From NCBI RefSeq assembly GCF_021729885.1, contig NZ_CP063401.1:558001-622000 (forward strand): a DNA stretch of 64,000 bases, in the 5' to 3' direction. This DNA is from Devosia sp. SL43. GTDB lineage: Bacteria; Pseudomonadota; Alphaproteobacteria; Rhizobiales; Devosiaceae. A model generated the notes under the pieces. That model had not been told where the DNA came from and did no database searches. It worked only from the letters and a program-made list of their open reading frames with translations. This document shows positions 26,817-36,830 of this stretch, piece after piece (position 1 is the first letter of the stretch; each line of letters starts with the position of its first letter). The position numbers and the translations under genes were made by a program.

Positions 26817-28085
26817 TTGTCCAACCCGTCCGGCTCGAAGTCACCCTACCTGCTTCTGTCGGCGCTGTTGGTCAGCGAGGCCCTGTTCGTCACCGGCTAT
26901 GGGTTGCAGCTCATGCTGCTGCCTATTCGCGGCGGCATGGAAGGCTTCTCTGCCGTCGACCTGGGCCTGCTGGGCTCGAGCTACTACCTGGGCTTTGTCG
27001 CCGGCTGCCTGCTGACCCCTGTTCTGCTCAGCCGGGTCGGCCATACGCGCACCTTCGCCGCTTTGGTGTCGATTACCGCGGCCGTGTCCATCTGCTACCC
27101 CATGCTGGCGCAGCCGCAATTCTGGGCCCTGCTCCGCTTCATCACGGGTATCTGCCTTGCCGGCCTCTATTTGATTATCGAAAGCTGGATCAATGACCGG
27201 GCGACATCGTCAACACGTGGCACGATGATCTCGATCTACGTCGCCTTGAACTACATTGCGACTGCTGTCGGGCAGATGATGATTACGCTCTACGACGCCT
27301 CGTCCTTCATGCTCTTTTCAGTGGCATCCATCGTCATTTCCAGTGCCGTCGTACCCTTGGCCCTGTCGCAGTCGCCCGCTCCGCAGCCGCCAAGCCTGGT
27401 CCGGTTGCGGCCGCTGCACCTGTTCAAGCTGTCGCCCGCCGGCACCACCGCCATCTTCCTGACCGGCATGGCCATCGGCGCGCTCTGGTCGTTGGGCCCA
27501 GTCTTTGCGCTTTCCAAGACTGGAGATTTGGCGTCCGCCGCTCAGTTCATGAGTGCGGTGGTCATCGGCGGCGCACTTGCGCAGTGGCCGCTCGGCAAGT
27601 TGTCCGACCACTTTGACCGGCGCCACGTTCTGATCGGGATTACTCTCGCCGCCACCGTCGCCTCTGTCACCGTCGCCCTGCTGCCACAGCTCAGCGGAGG
27701 ATGGTTGATCTTCGCTGCCCTGTTCGGCGCAACGGTTCTGCCAAGCTACGCCGTCGCCTCGGCGCATGTCTTCGATGTGGCCGACCGTAGCGAATACGTG
27801 CAGGTGTCCGGCGGGTTGCTGCTGCTCTATGGCGTCGGTTCGGCGATGGGCCCAATGCTCGCCGCCGTGGCGATACAGTGGTTTGGTCTCGCCGCGCTGG
27901 CGGCCTTTGTCGCCGTCGTCCAACTGGCCATTGTCACCTTTGTCGTTGTCCGCATGCGGTTGAACAAACTCCAGGTTGTCACCGACAAGCAGGCCTTCGA
28001 CATGACCACGGCTGCGCCAGTCGTACCAGCGGGCTTTGGCGCACCATCAAGCGGCGAGCGCTTCGACGCCAGAGCAGACGACTAA
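26817..28085 (+). CDS. MFS transporter (YcaD-like)
   Basis: The 422-residue protein has twelve predicted membrane helices and is a major facilitator. It shows SRVGHTRTFAALVS in the loop after helix 2 and the repeat-half equivalent LGKLSDHFDRRHVLIG between helices 8 and 9. It follows gbcB by twelve bases, on the same strand, so it may move a betaine intermediate or product, but this is inference. The TTG at 26817 is the only start that includes the whole first helix. Its stop overlaps the convergent choV stop in the tetranucleotide CTAA. Confidence 0.85.
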   Translation: MSNPSGSKSPYLLLSALLVSEALFVTGYGLQLMLLPIRGGMEGFSAVDLGLLGSSYYLGFVAGCLLTPVLLSRVGHTRTFAALVSITAAVSICYPMLAQPQFWALLRFITGICLAGLYLIIESWINDRATSSTRGTMISIYVALNYIATAVGQMMITLYDASSFMLFSVASIVISSAVVPLALSQSPAPQPPSLVRLRPLHLFKLSPAGTTAIFLTGMAIGALWSLGPVFALSKTGDLASAAQFMSAVVIGGALAQWPLGKLSDHFDRRHVLIGITLAATVASVTVALLPQLSGGWLIFAALFGATVLPSYAVASAHVFDVADRSEYVQVSGGLLLLYGVGSAMGPMLAAVAIQWFGLAALAAFVAVVQLAIVTFVVVRMRLNKLQVVTDKQAFDMTTAAPVVPAGFGAPSSGERFDARADD

Positions 28086-29131
28086 TGTGTTCCGGCGCCT
28101 GGTCGGGCCGGCTTGGCGCGGAGCGCCGCCACGATATTCTGGTTGAAGATACTCCCCACCAATTGCCCATCCGGCCCCCTGACGCACACGGATGGCGCTC
28201 CGGCCGACAACTGCTCGATTACGCCGCCCAGCAGGCTGTCTGACGCCACCGCATTCACGCCGCTGCCGATTTGGGGCGTCATGATATCCATGGCGCGCAG
28301 CACGTTGAGCGGATTCATGTGGGCTACGAAATCCTCGACATAGTCGTTCACGGGATTGGCGATGATCTCCTGCGGCGTACCGCATTGCACGATGCGCCCG
28401 CCCTCCATCAATGCGATGCGGTCACCGAGCTTGAAAGCCTCGTCGAGGTCATGGCTCACGAAGATGATGGTGCGCTTCAGCTTGGCCTGTAACTCAAGCA
28501 ACTCGTCCTGAAGCCGTGAGCGGATCAGTGGATCGAGCGCAGAGAACGGCTCGTCCATCAGCAGGATCGGCGCTTCGGTCGCAAACGCCCGGGCGAGACC
28601 CACGCGCTGCTGCATGCCGCCGGAAAGTTGGCCCACATTGCGATCAGCCCAATCGGTCAGCCCGACCAGTTCCAGTTGCGCCCGCACCTTGGCATTGCGT
28701 TGCAGCTTGGACAGGCCATCCAGCTCAAGGCCCAATCCGACATTGTCGAGGACAGTCCGCCAGGGCAGCAGGCCAAACTGCTGGAACACCATCGCCACGG
28801 ATTTGCGGCGCAACTGTAGGAGTTCCTGGCGCGTGCAGGCGGCGGGATTGACCGACCTGCCCTGGTCGATGACCTTGACCGCCCCCCGAACCACCGGATT
28901 GAGCCCGTTGACGGCCCGCAGCAACGTCGACTTGCCGGACCCGGACAGGCCCATAAGCACCAGGATTTCGCCTGTCTTGACGGTCAGCGAGCAGTCATGG
29001 ACACCAAGGATCTGCTTGGTCTCCTTCTGGATCTCCTGGCGTGTCTTGCCCTGATCCATCAAAGGCAGTGCCAGCCCCGGATTGGTGCCGAACACGATAT
29101 TGACCTTGTCGAAGATGACAGCGTCTTCCAT
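28082..29131 (-). CDS. choV: Choline ABC transporter ATP-binding protein
   Basis: The 349-residue ATPase belongs to the ProV/OpuAA quaternary-amine class. Marks are the long N-terminus with GKTRQEIQKETKQILGV, Walker A GLSGSGKST, signature LSGGMQQRVGLARAF, Walker B ILLMDEPFSALDPL and a C-terminal CBS-like segment (about 280-340) that in relatives can sense ionic strength or nucleotides. It powers ChoW. ATG 29131 lies four bases after the choW stop. The gene name rests on its linkage to choX, whose binding pocket is diagnostic. Confidence 0.9.
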   Translation of the reverse strand: MEDAVIFDKVNIVFGTNPGLALPLMDQGKTRQEIQKETKQILGVHDCSLTVKTGEILVLMGLSGSGKSTLLRAVNGLNPVVRGAVKVIDQGRSVNPAACTRQELLQLRRKSVAMVFQQFGLLPWRTVLDNVGLGLELDGLSKLQRNAKVRAQLELVGLTDWADRNVGQLSGGMQQRVGLARAFATEAPILLMDEPFSALDPLIRSRLQDELLELQAKLKRTIIFVSHDLDEAFKLGDRIALMEGGRIVQCGTPQEIIANPVNDYVEDFVAHMNPLNVLRAMDIMTPQIGSGVNAVASDSLLGGVIEQLSAGAPSVCVRGPDGQLVGSIFNQNIVAALRAKPARPGAGTH

Positions 29132-29135
29132 GGCT

Positions 29136-29969
29136 CTAATCCTGCCTGATGCGCAGCATGCGGTCGAGGACAATGGCCACGACAACGATGATGAGGCCGC
29201 TCTCGAAACCGAGCGCGGTATTGACCGAATTGAGGGCTCGGACGACAGGAACGCCCAGGCCGTCGGCACCGACCAGCGCCGCCACCACCACCATCGACAG
29301 CGACAGCATGATGGTCTGGTTGAGGCCGGCCATCACCTGCGGCAGGGCATAGGGTAGCTCCACCTTCCACAGCTTCTGGCGCGGCGTACCGCCAAAGGCC
29401 TCGACAGCTTCCAGCAACGCCGGAGGCGTCGAGGAAATGCCGAGATGGGTCATGCGGATGGGCGCCGGCAGCACGAAGATCACCGTCGCGATGAGACCAG
29501 GCACCATGCCGATACCGAAAAACACAATGGCTGGAATGAGATAGACGAATGTCGGCAAGGTCTGCATGAGGTCGAGGATCGGCTGCAGGAACCGATACAG
29601 CCGAGGACGATGCGCCGTGGCAATCCCGATCGGCACGCCGATAGCCATGCAGACAACGCAGGCCGCGATCACCAGCGTCAGGCTCTCGGTGGTTTCTTCC
29701 CAATAGCCCTGGTTGAGAATGAACAGCATGCCGAGCAGCGTGAGCAGGCAGGTGGCCCAGCTCCGCTGCAGCCACCATGTGATCCCCACGAAGATGGCCA
29801 CGATAATCAGCGGATGAGGCGTCTGCAGCAGCCAGAGCATGGCATCGATGAGCGCCTCGGCTGCCTCGGACATGGCGTCGAACACGCCGCGAAAATTGTC
29901 GCGCAGCAGAATGAAGAAGTCGCTCGCCCAGCGCCCCACCGGTATCTTGTATTCGGTCAGCCAATCCAC
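29136..29969 (-). CDS. choW: Choline ABC transporter permease
   Basis: The 277-residue permease has an amphipathic N-terminal segment and about seven membrane helices, of the ProW type. The conserved core is LMQTLPTFVYLIPAIVFFGIGMVPGLIATVIFVLP, followed by the coupling region LLEAVEAFGGTPRQKLWKVELPYALPQ. The start is a GTG at 29969. It lies between choX (63 bases upstream, with a strong hairpin in the gap) and choV (four bases downstream) and forms the channel of the choline importer. Confidence 0.91.
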   Translation of the reverse strand: MDWLTEYKIPVGRWASDFFILLRDNFRGVFDAMSEAAEALIDAMLWLLQTPHPLIIVAIFVGITWWLQRSWATCLLTLLGMLFILNQGYWEETTESLTLVIAACVVCMAIGVPIGIATAHRPRLYRFLQPILDLMQTLPTFVYLIPAIVFFGIGMVPGLIATVIFVLPAPIRMTHLGISSTPPALLEAVEAFGGTPRQKLWKVELPYALPQVMAGLNQTIMLSLSMVVVAALVGADGLGVPVVRALNSVNTALGFESGLIIVVVAIVLDRMLRIRQD

Positions 29970-29994
29970 CGTTCACGTCCCCCAGAAAAGCAGA

Positions 29995-30022
29995 ACGGCC
30001 CGGTCGTTGCCGACCGGGCCGT
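29995..30022 (-). terminator. Strong intercistronic hairpin between choX and choW
   Basis: A perfect 12-base stem (ACGGCCCGGTCG pairing with CGACCGGGCCGT) with a four-base loop stands between the choX stop and the choW start. In the minus-strand transcript it is followed by TCTGCTTTTCT, a weak U-rich tract. Such partial terminators after binding-protein genes keep the binding protein in excess over the membrane subunits and protect the 3' end of its mRNA. Confidence 0.7.
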
Positions 30023-30032
30023 GTGGGTTTTC

Positions 30033-30959
30033 TTAGCTGTCCAGCAGAGCTTTCACAGCGGCGGCGCCATCACCGCCATCGAGCGTCGTCACCCCGTCGA
30101 CCCAGCCCAGGGCCGTGTCGGGATTGGCCTTGAGCCATTCCAGCGTAGCATCGGCCGGATCGGCACCATCATTGAGGATCTTGCCCATGATCTCGTTTTC
30201 CATCGGCAGCGAAAACTTGAGGTTCGTCAGCAGCTTGCCGACATTGGGGCATTCAGCAGCATAACCCTTTCGCGTCACGGTATCGACAACGCCTTCACCG
30301 CCGAAGAAGTCCTCGCCACCGGGCAGGTACTTGAGCGGGAACTTGGCGTTCATCGGATGCGGCTCCCAGCCTAGGAAGACAACGTCCTTGTTATCCTGCA
30401 CGGCGCGGTCAACTTCGGCAAGCATGCCCTGCTCGGAGCTTTCCACGACCTTGAATTCACCCAGGCCATGCGTGTTGGCATCGACCAAGCTGATCAGGTA
30501 GCCGTTGCCTTCATTGCCCGGCTCGATGCCATAAATGGTGCTGTCGAGTGATTCCGCGAACTCGGCGATCTTGGAATAGTCAGTCAGGCCCTTGTCATAC
30601 GTATAGGCCGGCACGGCGAGCGTATACTTGGTGCCTTCGAGGTTGGTAGCGACCTTCTCGACTTCACCGCTGTCCAGATACGGACCGATGGCGCCCTGCT
30701 GAGCCGGCAGCCAGGTGCCCAGGAACACGTCAACGTCGTCGCTTTCGAGCGATGCGTAGGTCACCGGCACCGACAGCACCTTGACGTCGACCTTGTAGCC
30801 CAGGGCTTCAAGGATGTGCTTGGTCGTCGCCGTCGTCGTTGTGATGTCTGTCCAGCCGACATCGGAGAAAATCACGGTATCGCATTCGGCTGCATAAGCG
30901 GTGCCCGCCAGCAGCGACAGCGCCAGCGCGCTGGTCAGAGTGAGGGTGGTCTTTCTCAT
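30033..30959 (-). CDS. choX: Choline-binding periplasmic protein of the ABC importer
   Basis: The 308-residue protein has a Sec signal ending at AYA-AEC and an OpuAC-type binding fold. In Sinorhizobium meliloti ChoX, choline is held by Trp43, Trp90, Tyr119 and Trp205 with Asp45 and Asn156. Here Trp36, Trp83, Tyr112, Trp198, Asp38 and Asn149 stand at the same spacing (constant offset of seven), within GWTD, GTW, KYTL, FLGWEPHPMN and EPGNEGNG. This makes choline (and acetylcholine) the expected ligand rather than glycine betaine. It is first in choXWV and divergent from betI, with a BetI-like palindrome between them. Confidence 0.95.
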   Translation of the reverse strand: MRKTTLTLTSALALSLLAGTAYAAECDTVIFSDVGWTDITTTTATTKHILEALGYKVDVKVLSVPVTYASLESDDVDVFLGTWLPAQQGAIGPYLDSGEVEKVATNLEGTKYTLAVPAYTYDKGLTDYSKIAEFAESLDSTIYGIEPGNEGNGYLISLVDANTHGLGEFKVVESSEQGMLAEVDRAVQDNKDVVFLGWEPHPMNAKFPLKYLPGGEDFFGGEGVVDTVTRKGYAAECPNVGKLLTNLKFSLPMENEIMGKILNDGADPADATLEWLKANPDTALGWVDGVTTLDGGDGAAAVKALLDS

Positions 30960-31005
30960 ATTCTGTCGTCTCCTGATTGCGGGTATTTGGTGCAGAGTCT
31001 TTTTC

Positions 31006-31025
31006 TTGATTGACGGCTCAATCAA
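31006..31025. promoter_or_regulatory. Probable BetI operator (perfect 8+4+8 palindrome)
   Basis: TTGATTGA at 31006-31013 and its exact inverted copy TCAATCAA at 31018-31025 are separated by CGGC. The site lies between divergent choX and betI, in an A/T-rich window. E. coli BetI protects a similar ATTGATTG/CAAT-type dyad, and choline relieves repression. Here it could switch both choXWV and betICBA with one repressor. The perfect symmetry is seen directly; the protein assignment is inferred. Confidence 0.75.
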
Positions 31026-31074
31026 AAGCGAGACAATCGCAAATGTAAACTCAAATTATGAGCAGGCCCCAAGA

Positions 31075-31665
31075 ATGCCGAAAATCGGTGCAGGTGCGAT
31101 CCGGCGGAAGGCGATGGTCGAAGCGGCTATTGTCGAGATTGGCGAGGCTGGCAGCCTCGACGTCACCGTCAGCCAGATTGCGCGCCGCGCCGGCATGTCG
31201 CCAGCCCTGGCGCATCACTATTTTGGCAGCAAGGACCAGATGTTTCTCGCCGCCATGCGGCACATTCTGAGGCTTTACGGCGAAAGCGTACGTCGCCGCA
31301 TGGCCGACGCGAGCACCCCGATCGAGCGCATCCACGCCATCATCGATGCCAGCTTCGCCCCGGACCAGTTCCAGACCGAAGTTGTGGCGTCCTGGCTGAC
31401 CTTTTATGTCCGCGCGCTGCAATCGGAAGAAGCGAGCCGACTGCTGCAGGTCTATGCGAAGCGGCTGCATTCGAACTTGGTTTTCGACCTGCGCCAGATC
31501 GTCGATGACGAAACTGCGCAGTCGATCGCCCAGGGATTGGCAGCGATGATCGATGGATTTTATATCCGCCACGCCCTGCAGGATTTTGCGCCCGCCCAAC
31601 CGGAAGTGCGCAGCATGGTGATGGACTATCTCCAACTCTGCCTTGCCCGGAGCGCGCGTGTCTGA
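31075..31665 (+). CDS. betI: Choline-responsive TetR-family repressor BetI
   Basis: The 196-residue regulator has an N-terminal TetR helix-turn-helix (VTVSQIARRAGMSPALAHHYFGSKDQMFLAAMRHIL) and a ligand domain with the BetI block WLTFYVRALQSEEASRLLQVYAKRLHSNL. It is one residue longer than E. coli BetI. ATG 31075 is the family start. It represses the bet genes until choline is present. The stop overlaps the betC start, making it the first gene of betICBA. Confidence 0.95.
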   Translation: MPKIGAGAIRRKAMVEAAIVEIGEAGSLDVTVSQIARRAGMSPALAHHYFGSKDQMFLAAMRHILRLYGESVRRRMADASTPIERIHAIIDASFAPDQFQTEVVASWLTFYVRALQSEEASRLLQVYAKRLHSNLVFDLRQIVDDETAQSIAQGLAAMIDGFYIRHALQDFAPAQPEVRSMVMDYLQLCLARSARV

Positions 31666-33175
31666 CCGCCCTAACATCCTGATTTTCATGGTCGATCAGC
31701 TCAACGGCACGCTGTTCCCCGACGGGCCGGTGGAGTGGCTGCATGCGCCCAATCTCAGGGCCCTGGCCGGGCGCTCGACTCGATTCGCCAACACCTATAC
31801 CGGCTCGCCGCTCTGTGCCCCGGGCCGCGCCAGCTTCATGTCGGGCCAGTTGCCACGCCGCACCCGTGTCTATGACAACGCCGCTGAATTTGCGTCCGAT
31901 ATTCCCACCTACGCCCACCACCTTCGGGCCGCCGGCTACGCTACAACGCTCTCGGGCAAGATGCATTTTGTCGGGCCCGATCAATTGCACGGCTTCGAGG
32001 AACGGCTGACCACCGACATCTACCCCGCCGATTTTGGCTGGACACCCGACTATGACAAGCCCGGCGAACGCATCGACTGGTGGTACCATAACCTCGGCTC
32101 GGTCAAGGGCGCCGGGGTGGCCGAGATCACCAACCAGCTCGAATATGACGACGAGGTCGCCTTCAACGCGGTGCGCAAGGTCTATGACCTTGGCCGACGG
32201 CTCGAACAGCGCCCCTGGATGCTGACGGTGAGCTTCACCCACCCGCACGATCCCTATGTCGCGCGGCAGAAATACTGGGACCTCTATGCCGACTGCGAGC
32301 ACCTGTCCCCGCAGGTTGCGCCCATCGCCTACGAGGATCAGGACGCCCATTCACAGCGGTTGATGGATGCCTGCGACTTCCGGGCGCTCGATATCACCGA
32401 GGACGATATCCGGCGGTCGCGCCGCGCCTATTTCGCCAATATTTCCTATGTCGATGACAAGATCGGTGAGGTGCTGGAGGCCCTCAGGGGCACCAGACAG
32501 GTGGACAATACGATCATCGTCTTTGCCTCAGATCACGGCGATATGCTGGGCGAGCGCGGCCTGTGGTTCAAGATGAACTTCTTCGAAGGCTCAGCACGGG
32601 TTCCGCTGATGATCGCGGCTCCCGGCCTGCCTGCCGGTCGGATCGATACGCCCATCAGCACCATGGATTTGACGCCAACCCTTTGCGATCTCGCGGGAAT
32701 TTCCCTCGACCGCATCGCGCCGTGGACGGACGGGGAAACACTGGTCCCGCTCGCCAATGGCCATGAGCGCACCAGCCCAGTGCGCATCGAATATGCCGCC
32801 GAGGGTTCGGTGGCGCCGATGGTCTGCCTTCGCGAAGGCCGCTGGAAGTATACCCGTTGCGCCGCCGACCGGGGACAACTATTCGATATCGCCAATGATC
32901 TCAACGAGTTGACCAACCTGATCGACGACCCCGCTTATGCCGAAACGCAGACGCGGCTGGCGGCCATGGCGGCGGAATACTGGGACCTTGGCGCCTATGA
33001 TTCCGAGGTGCGTGCCAGCCAGGCGCGGCGCCATGTGGTCTACGGCGCGCTGCGCAATGGCGCCTACTATCCGTGGGATTTTCAGCCCCTGCAGCAGGCA
33101 TCCGAGCGCTACATGCGCAACCACATGGACCTCAATGTGCTCGAAGAGAGCAAGCGTTTCCCGAGGGGCGAATAA
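31658..33175 (+). CDS. betC: Choline-sulfatase
   Basis: The 505-residue enzyme hydrolyses choline-O-sulfate to choline and sulfate in the cytoplasm. It has the type I sulfatase signature [10 protein letters not shown] with Cys53 as the residue converted to formylglycine. Metal ligands lie in MVDQLNG and [11 protein letters not shown], and the C-terminal extension ([20 protein letters not shown] region) is typical of BetC tetramers. GTG 31658 is selected: it overlaps the betI stop by eight bases and gives [10 protein letters not shown], the usual start. It must be activated by a formylglycine-generating enzyme encoded elsewhere, since none is in this window. Confidence 0.95.
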   Translation: MSDRPNILIFMVDQLNGTLFPDGPVEWLHAPNLRALAGRSTRFANTYTGSPLCAPGRASFMSGQLPRRTRVYDNAAEFASDIPTYAHHLRAAGYATTLSGKMHFVGPDQLHGFEERLTTDIYPADFGWTPDYDKPGERIDWWYHNLGSVKGAGVAEITNQLEYDDEVAFNAVRKVYDLGRRLEQRPWMLTVSFTHPHDPYVARQKYWDLYADCEHLSPQVAPIAYEDQDAHSQRLMDACDFRALDITEDDIRRSRRAYFANISYVDDKIGEVLEALRGTRQVDNTIIVFASDHGDMLGERGLWFKMNFFEGSARVPLMIAAPGLPAGRIDTPISTMDLTPTLCDLAGISLDRIAPWTDGETLVPLANGHERTSPVRIEYAAEGSVAPMVCLREGRWKYTRCAADRGQLFDIANDLNELTNLIDDPAYAETQTRLAAMAAEYWDLGAYDSEVRASQARRHVVYGALRNGAYYPWDFQPLQQASERYMRNHMDLNVLEESKRFPRGE

Positions 33176-34635
33176 TGCGCGACGTACAACCGGCGGCCAG
33201 CCATTTCATCGACGGACGCTATGTCGAGGACGTGGGCGGGGATTCGATCCAGAGCATCTTTCCGGCCAATGGTGCGGTCATTGCGCGGCTCCACTCCGCC
33301 ACACCTGCCATCATCGAGCAGGCATTGAGCTCAGCGGTGCGGGCGCAGAAGGAATGGGGTGCGCTGAAGCCAGTCGTTCGTGGCCGGGTTCTGCGCAACG
33401 CGGCCGATATCATCCGCGAACGCAATCAGGAATTGTCGGAGATCGAGACGCTCGATACCGGCAAGCCGATTCAGGAGACATTGGTCGCCGATGCCAGCTC
33501 GGGCGCGGATGCGCTGGAATACTTTGCCGGCCTGGCTGCCACGCTGACCGGTGAGACTGTCCCGCTCGGTGGCGACTTCGTCTACACCATCCGCGAGCCG
33601 CTCGGCGTCTGCGTCGGCATCGGCGCGTGGAACTACCCCACCCAGATCGCCTGTTGGAAAGCGGCCCCTGCCCTCGCCGCCGGCAATGCCATGATCTTCA
33701 AGCCTTCGGAGATCACTCCGCTCGGTGCGCTGAAGTTGGCCGAAATTCTGATCGAGGCCGGCGCTCCGCCCGGTCTGTTCAATGTCGTGCAGGGATATGG
33801 CAATGTTGGTGCGGCGCTGGTCACCGATCCGCGCGTAGCCAAGGTCTCGCTCACCGGCTCGGTGCCGACGGGCAAGAAGGTCTATGCCGCCGCTGCGGCC
33901 GGCATGAAGCACGTCACCATGGAGCTCGGTGGCAAGTCGCCGCTGATCATTTTTGAAGATGCCGATATCGACAGCGCCGTCAGCGCTGCAATCAATGCCA
34001 ATTTCTACTCCTCTGGCCAGGTCTGTTCGAACGGCACCCGTGTCTTCGTCCATGACGCGGTCCGCCCGACGTTCCTCGATCGGCTCGTGGCTCGTACGGC
34101 CAATGCCATCATCGGCGATCCCCTGGACGAGACCACGCAGGTCGGCCCGCTGGTTTCAGCGGCCCAGCATGACAAGGTGCTGCGCCATATCGAGATCGGC
34201 AAGGCCGAGGGCGCGACGCTGTTGATCGGCGGTCGGGTGCCGCCAAGCCAGAACAGCGGCTTCTATGTCGAACCCACCGTCTTCGCCGATGTTACCGACG
34301 ACATGACGATCGCCCGGGAGGAAATCTTTGGCCCGGTGATGTCCGTGCTCGGCTTCAGCGACGAATCCGACGTCGTCGCCCGTGCCAATGCAACCGAGTT
34401 CGGACTTGCCGCCGGCGTCTTCACCGCCGACCTCGCCCGCGCCCATCGTGTGATCGCGCAGCTCGATGCGGGCACCTGCTGGATCAACACCTACAACATC
34501 ACGCCGGTCGAAGCGCCGTTCGGCGGGGTGAAGCAGTCCGGCGTCGGTCGCGAGAATTCCCGCGCCGCGCTCGACCATTATAGCCAGATCAAATCGGTCT
34601 ATGTCGCAACGGGCCCGGTTGCGGCTGCCTACTAG
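33175..34635 (+). CDS. betB: Betaine aldehyde dehydrogenase
   Basis: The 486-residue NAD(P)-dependent enzyme oxidises betaine aldehyde to glycine betaine. The catalytic glutamate is in [10 protein letters not shown] and the catalytic cysteine in [14 protein letters not shown]; the cofactor loop is [12 protein letters not shown] and the C-terminal signature is [22 protein letters not shown]. The length is close to that of E. coli BetB. ATG 33175 overlaps the betC stop by one base (TAATG), showing translational coupling in betICBA. Confidence 0.95.
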   Translation: MRDVQPAASHFIDGRYVEDVGGDSIQSIFPANGAVIARLHSATPAIIEQALSSAVRAQKEWGALKPVVRGRVLRNAADIIRERNQELSEIETLDTGKPIQETLVADASSGADALEYFAGLAATLTGETVPLGGDFVYTIREPLGVCVGIGAWNYPTQIACWKAAPALAAGNAMIFKPSEITPLGALKLAEILIEAGAPPGLFNVVQGYGNVGAALVTDPRVAKVSLTGSVPTGKKVYAAAAAGMKHVTMELGGKSPLIIFEDADIDSAVSAAINANFYSSGQVCSNGTRVFVHDAVRPTFLDRLVARTANAIIGDPLDETTQVGPLVSAAQHDKVLRHIEIGKAEGATLLIGGRVPPSQNSGFYVEPTVFADVTDDMTIAREEIFGPVMSVLGFSDESDVVARANATEFGLAAGVFTADLARAHRVIAQLDAGTCWINTYNITPVEAPFGGVKQSGVGRENSRAALDHYSQIKSVYVATGPVAAAY

Positions 34636-34646
34636 GAGCGTCCGGC

Positions 34647-36308
34647 ATGGAAGCTGATTTCGTCATCATCGGTTCGGGTTCAGCCGGCGGCGCCATGGCG
34701 GCACGCCTGAGCGAGGACTCCAGCAATACCGTCATCGTGCTGGAATTCGGCGGCTCCGATTTCGGGCCACTGATCCAGATGCCGGCGGCCCTGAGCTATC
34801 CGATGAACATGCCGCGCTACGACTGGGGCTTTCGCAGCGAGCCAGAGCCACATCTGGGCGGTCGCACGCTGGGCGTGCCGCGCGGCAAGGTGATCGGCGG
34901 TTCGTCCTCGATCAATGGCATGGTCTATGTGCGCGGCCATGCCGGCGACTATGACCACTGGGTGGAAAGCGGCGCTGCCGGCTGGGGCTATGCCGACGTG
35001 GTTCCCTACTTCAAGCGCATGGAAAACTGGCATCCCGGCCCGCATGGCGGCGATCCGGACCGTCGCGGCAAGATCGGGCCGCTGCATGTGACCCGCGGCA
35101 AGCGCGACAATCCGCTGTTCAAGACGTTCGTCGAGGCCGGCAAGCAGGCCGGGTTCGAACTGACCGACGACTATAATGGCGAGAAGCAGGAAGGCTTCGG
35201 GCCGATGGAACAGACCGTCTGGCAAGGCCGCCGCTGGTCGGTCGCCAATGCCTATCTCAAGCCTGCGCTGAAACGCCCAAACCTCCAACTGGTCAAATGC
35301 TTTGCCCGCAAGGTGGTGATCCAGAACGGTCGCGCCGTCGGTGTCGAAATCGAGCGTGGTGGACAGATCGAGGTCGTGAGGGCAAAGCGCGAGGTGATCG
35401 TCGCCGCCTCCTCGATCAACTCGCCAAAAATCCTGCTGCTGTCCGGCATCGGTGCCGGCGCGGAGCTGGCCGAGCACGGCATTCCGGTGGTGGCCGACCG
35501 TGCTGGCGTCGGCGCCAATCTGCAGGACCATATGGAGCTCTACATCCAGCAGGCCTCCATCCAACCGATCACGCTCTACAAATACTGGAACCTGTTCGGC
35601 AAGGCGCTGATCGGCGCGCAGTGGCTGTTCTTCAAGAATGGTCTGGGCGCCTCCAACCAGTTCGAAAGCGCGGCCTTCATCCGCTCCAAGGCCGGCGTCA
35701 AATACCCCGATATCCAGTTCCATTTCATCCCGATCGCCGTCCGCTATGACGGACAGGCAGCGGCCGAGGGGCATGGCTTTCAGGCCCATGTCGGTCCAAT
35801 GCGCTCGGCGTCACGCGGGGCGGTGACGCTGCGCTCGTCAGACCCGAAGGCACCGCCGCGCATCCAGTTCAATTACATGTCCGACCCGCAGGACTGGGCC
35901 GACTTCCGCCACTGCATCCGCGTGACCCGCGAGATTTTCGGACAGAAAGCATTCGATCCCTATCGCGGCAAGGAAATTCTGCCAGGCGAAAAATACCAGA
36001 CCGACGACGAACTGGACGACCATATCCGCCGCCACGCCGAAAGTGCCTACCATCCCTGCGGCACCTGCAAGATGGGCAAGGCCAGCGACCCCATGGCCGT
36101 GGTCGATCCGGAACTGCGCGTTATCGGCGTCGACGGCCTGCGCGTCGCCGACAGCTCCATCTTCCCGCGCATCACCAATGGCAATCTCAATGCGCCATCG
36201 ATCATGGTGGGTGAGAAGGCCTCAGATCACATCCTGGGCAAGCGCCCCCTGCCTCCGGACAATAGCGTTCCGTGGATCAATCCGCGGTGGGAAACCTCGG
36301 ATCGATAG
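34647..36308 (+). CDS. betA: Choline dehydrogenase (FAD, GMC family)
   Basis: The 553-residue flavoprotein oxidises choline to betaine aldehyde and on to betaine, passing electrons to the respiratory chain. FAD binding is shown by [19 protein letters not shown], the GMC signature by [21 protein letters not shown], and the active-site His by [12 protein letters not shown] with the later Asn in [17 protein letters not shown]. It starts eleven bases after betB and closes the betICBA operon. The C-terminal residues after KRPLP are short, as usual in rhizobial BetA. Confidence 0.95.
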   Translation: MEADFVIIGSGSAGGAMAARLSEDSSNTVIVLEFGGSDFGPLIQMPAALSYPMNMPRYDWGFRSEPEPHLGGRTLGVPRGKVIGGSSSINGMVYVRGHAGDYDHWVESGAAGWGYADVVPYFKRMENWHPGPHGGDPDRRGKIGPLHVTRGKRDNPLFKTFVEAGKQAGFELTDDYNGEKQEGFGPMEQTVWQGRRWSVANAYLKPALKRPNLQLVKCFARKVVIQNGRAVGVEIERGGQIEVVRAKREVIVAASSINSPKILLLSGIGAGAELAEHGIPVVADRAGVGANLQDHMELYIQQASIQPITLYKYWNLFGKALIGAQWLFFKNGLGASNQFESAAFIRSKAGVKYPDIQFHFIPIAVRYDGQAAAEGHGFQAHVGPMRSASRGAVTLRSSDPKAPPRIQFNYMSDPQDWADFRHCIRVTREIFGQKAFDPYRGKEILPGEKYQTDDELDDHIRRHAESAYHPCGTCKMGKASDPMAVVDPELRVIGVDGLRVADSSIFPRITNGNLNAPSIMVGEKASDHILGKRPLPPDNSVPWINPRWETSDR

Positions 36309-36329
36309 CGGCGGTAGCGATAGGTAGCC

Positions 36330-36830
36330 ATGCCGATCCCGATGCAGACGTCACCGACTTTGCTGCGCCACCTGGTGGCCGGCTATTTGCTCGACCCGCA
36401 GGGAAAATCGGTTCGAGTTATCGATATTGTGCTGACGCCCCAGCAGCCGGACCTATGGGACGTCCAGGATTTACTGCTGGCCAAGGCGCAGCATGATGGC
36501 CTGGCGCTTCGTGCCGGATCACCGCTGGCCCGCGATCAGGTGATTCCCCTGCCGTCCATTCCGCGTCCTGCAAGTGAAGATAGGCGCCCGCTGAAGGCCT
36601 GGGCGGTCAGCGTCTATATCGTTGCCCACGACGTCAAATTTGCTGGCTACAGCCGGGGCGTGTTCCACTGGCCGGACGAACCTGACGGCACGGCGCTAGA
36701 AGCCATACTGGACGTGCTGGTAGCCGACGCGCTCACGCCGATTTTCCTGGAACCGGCCGAGAAGATAATGGTCGAGTTACACAGCGTTACCGTTGAGCCC
36801 TCGCTCGTCCAACCAACCACCTACCTCTAA
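36330..36830 (+). CDS. Hypothetical protein
   Basis: I do not recognise this 166-residue protein. It has no signal peptide or membrane segment. The composition is ordinary for a real protein, with an acidic C-terminal part (DALTPIFLEPAEKIMVELHSVTVEPS) and a central GYSRGVFHWPDEPDGTALEAIL. It lies 21 bases downstream of betA on the same strand, so it may be read with betICBA, but the ribosome site is weak. ATG 36342 is an alternative start. Confidence 0.55.
   Translation: MPIPMQTSPTLLRHLVAGYLLDPQGKSVRVIDIVLTPQQPDLWDVQDLLLAKAQHDGLALRAGSPLARDQVIPLPSIPRPASEDRRPLKAWAVSVYIVAHDVKFAGYSRGVFHWPDEPDGTALEAILDVLVADALTPIFLEPAEKIMVELHSVTVEPSLVQPTTYL

Noticed and set aside
34680..35789. A 369-codon minus-strand open frame opposite betA
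   Set aside because: betA has full GMC motifs in the other strand; the antisense product has no family features.
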